From Cytidiella melzeri (lineage: Eukaryota; Basidiomycota; Agaricomycetes; Polyporales; Irpicaceae): a stretch of 64,000 nt of DNA. Position 1 is the stretch's first letter; every line of letters begins with the position of its first letter. The stretch is from contig JABYQR010000020.1 in NCBI GenBank assembly GCA_022592445.1, forward strand, positions 186,001 through 250,000, in the 5' to 3' direction. Made by a program: the position numbers and the translations under genes. The notes beneath the pieces were generated by a model. That model had not been told where the DNA came from. It saw only the letters and a list, made by a program, of their open reading frames with translations, and did no database searches. Positions 59,020-64,000 of this stretch are shown here, in pieces.

Positions 59020-62000
59020 CTAACTTCTCCGGCAGAACCTGAAGAGGTTGCGTTTGAAAAAGTAGAACAAGCACTGTTAACAATCCATCAGTATCCCACG
59101 TCGTTGATTGTCAAGCGTGGAAAACGTACCCCAAGGAACCGGATTAATGCGAGGACGAAGGTCGAGTACAAGATGACCTCGAAGTAGATGTTCTGCCTCT
59201 TTGTGAGCGTCTTCTCAAAGTCCGCCTCGCTTTCACCCTCGTTGTCCGTGGGAAGACCGTTGAGCATAGTAATGGCGACAGCCAGTGAAGCATTCGACAG
59301 CATCCAGAAGGCGACGAGACGGGTACGGAAGGTACGATTCTGGTCATCCATGGTCGGCTTTTCAACGACCTCTTTCACTTCCAGCTTAGTGAGAGCACGA
59401 GTGACAGTCTCCTTGAAGTGATTCTCGAGGTCTTCCTTCTTCCTGGTAGTTTCTTCGACAACAGCGTCTTCCTTGCCCTTCTTCGACGACACTGACGGAA
59501 GCACTTCCGCTTTATCACTTCCCTTCGTACCCCATGAAACCTGCAATCGGCGTGAGTCAACATGCGCAGCTGTCATGGCCGAACAACTCACATCGTGGAG
59601 GTTGCAGAACGCATAGACGTTGAGAACATTCGTGAAAGAAGGAGCCAGGAGCAGATATTGTCCAAAGCTGGAGAACATATGCCAAGGATCACGCTAATAC
59701 ACATGGTCAGTACGCCCAGTACCTGATGACAAGGAGGAAGTACACACATAGAGGAAGGAGGCGAAGAGGTAAATACCGAATGTCGAGAAGATGGCCAATA
59801 TCAAGACAAAGACCGACGACGAAAACAAGACACTGATCACTCCATTTTTGCTAGCCTTCACTAGGTTCGGGATGTTCTGCGTGGATCATATGAGTATTCG
59901 CTGTTGATTGAAAAAAAGTCGCAGTAACTTACTGCAAAGGCTTTGCCGGTGAGCCAGAACGAGCACACGATCAAGTATAGAGATAAGAACGCGTAGACCC
60001 TACACGCCAGATCGTTAACCGTAGTCAACATGATTCCATCCTGAACACTCACCATAGAGTTGCTGCATAAAGACCACGCTCTCCCTTTGGTCGATTACCA
60101 AGTGCCAAAACAAACTACGCCCTTGCTCAGTCCTAGCTAATGTCAAGATTCAGTTCACATACCTGCAACGCCAAGAACGACAAGTAGACCCATTTCAAAG
60201 CCATGTTGACCCAGTTAGTCTACACCGAATGAAATAATCATTCAGTTTAACACGCTGCAGTTACACAAAATAGCTTATCACTCACAGCGTCGACAGTGCC
60301 GAAGATGACGATGTTTTGCGTGGGGAGAAGGTCGATGATGATGCTGAACGTCAACCACAAGTTGGCAAGTGCGAACCACGAGAAGACCAAGGAAAACACG
60401 TTGTACTGGTAAAACCTAGCATCAGCCGCCAGCACACGCGTGGAAGTTCAAAAACACTTACGAGAGCCTGAACGTGGAAAAAGAACATGCGGATGAGACC
60501 ATGTCCGGACTTGTACAGCCTGAAAAAGTTGACAAGGGCGTACTGAGCAAACAGAAGTTTAGCAACAGCGACGAATCTCTAAGCAGAATTACACTCACGA
60601 CCGAAGCAGCGAACGAACCGTTCAGCCAACGTCGACGTTGTCCAATCAACTCAGCAGCGGACTCTGGCACATCCGTCTCGGCTTTGGAAGGCTTCACGTA
60701 CGTAAGAGTCCACCTATCCCCAGCCTTTGCCACAAGTTCAAAACAAAGGATACGATCCTCGGCCAAGAACATGTTTTTGGTGAAGATGTTCATTCCGTAG
60801 ATACCCTTCGGCCCCAAACGGTCAGCGAGAGAGTGATCACCGTGGAAGTATTGCTCGAGAGGGCGGCCGAGGATAGCGCGGTAGCGGTAGGCAGAGAAAG
60901 CCCCAGGCAACACGGATACGTAGCCGAAACTGCTCTCGAGCGGTTTATCTGCGATATGAATCAGTACAAACGGCACAGCGCAAATGCTGCTCTGAACCCA
61001 CCCAAGATATTGGACATCTTGTACTCGAAATTTTGAGCTGCTATGAGAGGGTTCAATAGCTTCCTTCCCCCCTCGATCATGGCATGAATTTCTCCACAGC
61101 ATCCGCCAAGGTTGGCATTGTTATAGAAAGCCTCCCAGAGGTAGTAAATGGACTTTCGACCGGGCTTGGTACCCGCGTCGATGAGCACACAGATCTCAGG
61201 CTATAAACGAAGTTTAGAGGCTGACACATTGCAGCTCACCCGAAGGTAACGCACCTCCAGCATCCTGCCGATGGCGTTGAAAAGCCAACGGTGAGAGTTG
61301 ATCTTCTTCTGGTTCTTCGCTTTGATAACGAGGATAATCTGGACGGGCACCAGGTTGTTCGGATCATCACCCTGCGGGACTACTAGCTGCGGAGTAGCGT
61401 CAACCGAAAGCTGCGTGGTATACTACCAAAAAAACCGCGTTCAATATACCAACAAAGACATGCATATGGCACTACCGCATACCTCGAAAATGTGCGCGAC
61501 AGTATCTTTCCCATCGACCTGCTTCTTCATAATACCATCTTGGTAAACACCGACCGTAGAGAGGATATCCAACACTGTCTTGTCCATAGGCTCTAGACCA
61601 TCGACAATAAGGGCGACAGTGATTTTGTGCCAAGCAGGGACGCCCTCCTCTGCGGTCCGACGCCAATACTTTGACTGCTTCGTCTTACAGATGTCTCGAA
61701 TGTTCAGCATGACGCCATGCAACGTGCGTGCGTAAAGTGTCTTGTCCTCGTTGTAAGATGTGACAGCAATCAGGAGTTCCGTCTGCCTGTTGTACATTTT
61801 CGTGCGCAGCGAGTATCCGGTCGCTGAAGAAAAGTCATCCGGGTCGACTGTCGCAGCAGTGTACCTCATGTGACTAGCAAGTAGCCGTGGTAAGCAAAGC
61901 CTCAGACATAGCATCTACAAAGCCTGGAAAATGACGTACGAGAACTCGGTCGTCTTGGTCCCACTGGTCCACTTTCCTTCGATCGCACTGTACACAGGCT

Positions 62001-62451
62001 CAGGGACCTGGTATTCAGTGATGAAGTTACCCTGAGTGAGCTTGACCTTTCGGGTAACACCACGCTTGATCGTCTGTCTCCGTCTCCAGGATGATTCCAC
62101 GCCGCCAGTAGAGGACGAAGCAACAGAAAGCGGTCGCTCATACTCTCCGAAAGAGTTTGGGTCGACAGCTCTGTTTGCCTTTTTCAGCACACAATCCACA
62201 AACCAAGGGTGCTGGCCAACTCACCCAGGGGGGTACATCCCTCCCGACGTCAACGGCACCTTTTCTATCTCGTCGTCGTCGTCGTAATCGCCACTTTGTC
62301 CTCCAAATTCATCCGGCAGTGACATGTTGCTCGAGTACGCACTGGGGGGAGGCTCCTGGAAGGCCAGATGCGGGCGATCGTTGTATGGGTCAGTCAGCGT
62401 CGATTGAGAGGGATTATTCGATGGCAAAGGCGGACGCCTGTTGTCGGCCAT
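59020..62451 (-). CDS. Chitin synthase
   Basis: Plasma-membrane family 2 glycosyltransferase that polymerises N-acetylglucosamine into chitin. It begins [16 protein letters not shown] with a hydrophilic, Ser/Pro/acid-rich N-terminus. The chitin synthase N domain has [29 protein letters not shown] and [17 protein letters not shown]. Catalytic core motifs are [85 protein letters not shown] and the signature [13 protein letters not shown]. Then comes a run of membrane spans ([55 protein letters not shown]). A cytosolic loop and two further spans follow, and the last exon ends [19 protein letters not shown] suggests a class III-like enzyme. Roughly 900 residues and many small introns, all apparently intact. 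Confidence 0.94.
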
Positions 62452-63596
62452 GTCTGCAAGAGAGATGCACTATGGTAACCCTCGAATTCGTGAGTGAACA
62501 ACAATGAAAGCCCTGTCCTGTCTCGCCTGGAGGGATGAAGAGGACTGTGTCGAAGGTAGAAGTGGTGCAAGCTTGAGATCGACTCGTAAACTGGAAGCGG
62601 AGCACGCACGACGGTCGTGTTATACCTAAATAGGACCCCGGCCACCCGCTACCGCCGCACAGCTTCTGTCAAGAGATGCGCGGTATACACGGCCTCACGC
62701 TTATTGCACGCTCGAACATTGGTCATTCCAACAAACGTTACTATAGATTTGACATGGTACTGTTGATCAAGGATTCCAGTCTGTAATATGCTCGCCGACG
62801 AGAGATCGTTACTCTTAGCAACGTCTATAGGCGCGAGCACAAGTTATATAGAGCGTGTACCGTGGCGTGTGGAGCCCCGTGCCCTGCCCACAGCAATAAA
62901 TGAGCTGCGCTAGGTTGCGAGCCATCGCAGGCGATGTCGCGGAACTCGTACTTTCGAGCTACGATCGCACTAAGCAGCAATCGAACAGCTTCAAATTATC
63001 ATAATTACCGGGAGTACAGCATATGGCTCCGGGCTTGCGACACAGCCGGTTTATGCAATGCTGTATCCGTCTCGTACATTCAAACATAGCTTTGGCCCTG
63101 GGGTCGACCGCGTTCAACGTTCGACGGCCGTCGAGTACCGAAATGGCGATGTGTGGTGACGGCTTCAAGTTAAACATAGACGATTGAGTATAAGAATAAA
63201 TGAGCATATTTTGGTAGGACCCCGAATACCTGCTACCGCGCAATCTGATGTATGCAGCGTTCAAAGAAGCAGTGTCGCCTTGGTAATCTCAACATTGGCA
63301 GCTGAGCAGTTACCAGCCCGAGTGCGGCCTGTCGAGAAAGTATCTTGTATATTGTATTCCATGACGATTGTATGATGAACCATCACCAACAAAAAAGAGT
63401 GAAGCACACCGTGCTTGGCATATATATCCATAATAACTAGAGGAGGACCCGCGCGGTGAGACAAGGACGGTCATGTAGGGAAAGCTTTGCGAGGTGTTGT
63501 ACAGACAGCAAGGAACGAATGCGCGAAGAACGTAGACATCGGAGTGCGAGAAAATCGTAATGGGATCGTAAATAAAACCAGTGGCTGGTGGGGGGC
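62452..63596. other. Chitin synthase upstream region
   Basis: About 1.1 kb between the chitin synthase start and the Spo12-like gene's 3' end. It carries an imperfect repeat: AGGACCCCGGCCACCCGCTA near 62632 and AGGACCCCGAATACCTGCTA near 63217. No supported frame or RNA gene. Confidence 0.5.
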
Positions 63597-64000
63597 TTAG
63601 AAAGGATTTTCTTCGTCGTCCATCTTGCTAGCCGACGGGATCTCATCCTCGCTCGAACCCGACTCCGACTCTTTAGCCTCCGCTTGCGCGAACAACGGTT
63701 TCATAGGTTTGGCACCCCTGGTACAGAACAGCTTCAGCTAGGCTATCAAATCTCTCATACAGAAGCTACTCACTTGGTAAAGTGTCTCTTCTTCGCTGCG
63801 CTGATTTTCTTGGTGCAGGGAGTCATCATGTTATCGGTGGGTGACACAAAGGTCGGATTGCTGTGATCGGTTACCAGCCTCGTTCAGTCGATGCCAAGCA
63901 CTCTGATGACAAACACGTACATGCTCTTTGCCATCTTCTTGGCGAGCAAAGCCTTTGCTCCGAGGCCAGCTGGCTCGTTCGCAGTCCCGCTCGTTGTGTT
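63597..64000 (-). CDS. Spo12-like protein, partial (runs off the window)
   Basis: Three exons of a short basic/acidic protein. The rightmost visible exon encodes GTANEPAGLGAKALLAKKM. After an intron comes PTFVSPTDNMMTPCTKKIS then AAKKRHFTK. After another intron the C-terminus is GAKPMKPLFAQAEAKESES, followed by an acidic stretch and MDDEENPF before TAA. The central S-P-T-D-N-x-x-x-P-C-T-x-K segment resembles the conserved core of Spo12 family proteins, which act in mitotic exit and the FEAR network. The start lies beyond position 64000. Family call is by motif only and the protein is small, so moderate confidence. Confidence 0.62.

Overview
The window reads as nuclear DNA of a filamentous basidiomycete, most likely an Agaricomycete. 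Genes are dense and on both strands. They are broken by many short (about 50-60 nt) GT-AG introns. The proteins match fungal families: a chitin synthase, a GPI-anchored GH79 glycosidase, a secreted S41/CPAF-like protease and a PAF-acetylhydrolase-type esterase. No species can be named from the sequence alone. Gene spans below run from start to stop codon including introns. Exon joins were read by eye from splice signals and from protein continuity.

Left block (1-19.2 kb): a secreted S41 peptidase; three tandem GNAT acetyltransferase genes (two close copies and a diverged third) on the minus strand; a divergent Bin3/MePCE-type RNA methyltransferase; a HAD phosphatase divergent from the exocyst subunit SEC15; ARF1 convergent with SEC15; and cytosolic glutaminyl-tRNA synthetase divergent from ARF1.

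Central accessory block (19.2-37.7 kb): a cleavage/polyadenylation factor gene (CPSF2/CFT2) is present twice. One copy is apparently intact (34.1-37.6 kb). The other is a broken, internally deleted pseudogene (20.0-22.3 kb). Between them lies a retrotransposon cluster. It holds (i) a degenerate Ty1/copia protease-integrase segment enclosed by 531/533-bp inverted repeats; (ii) a minus-strand gag remnant whose reading frame matches that segment across a 5-bp duplicated site, pointing to an inversion; and (iii) a nearly complete copia element (28438-33669) with 246-bp LTRs differing at one base, a CACAC target duplication and a primer site resembling the anticodon arm of a methionine tRNA.

Right block (38.6-64 kb): a PAF-AH-like lipase/esterase; the GPI-anchored GH79 glycosidase; an AAA ATPase divergent from TOM20; a SET/MYND protein just downstream of TOM20; a large low-complexity protein with an N-terminal cysteine module that I do not recognise; a CLPTM1 membrane protein; a GST-like protein; a chitin synthase; and at the right edge part of a Spo12-like protein. 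Most of these are ordinary single-copy housekeeping or cell-surface genes with no evident pathway clustering. The unusual material is the duplicated CPSF2 gene and the rearranged retroelements between its copies. I found no tRNA, rRNA or CRISPR array. I saw no convincing new multi-gene system.
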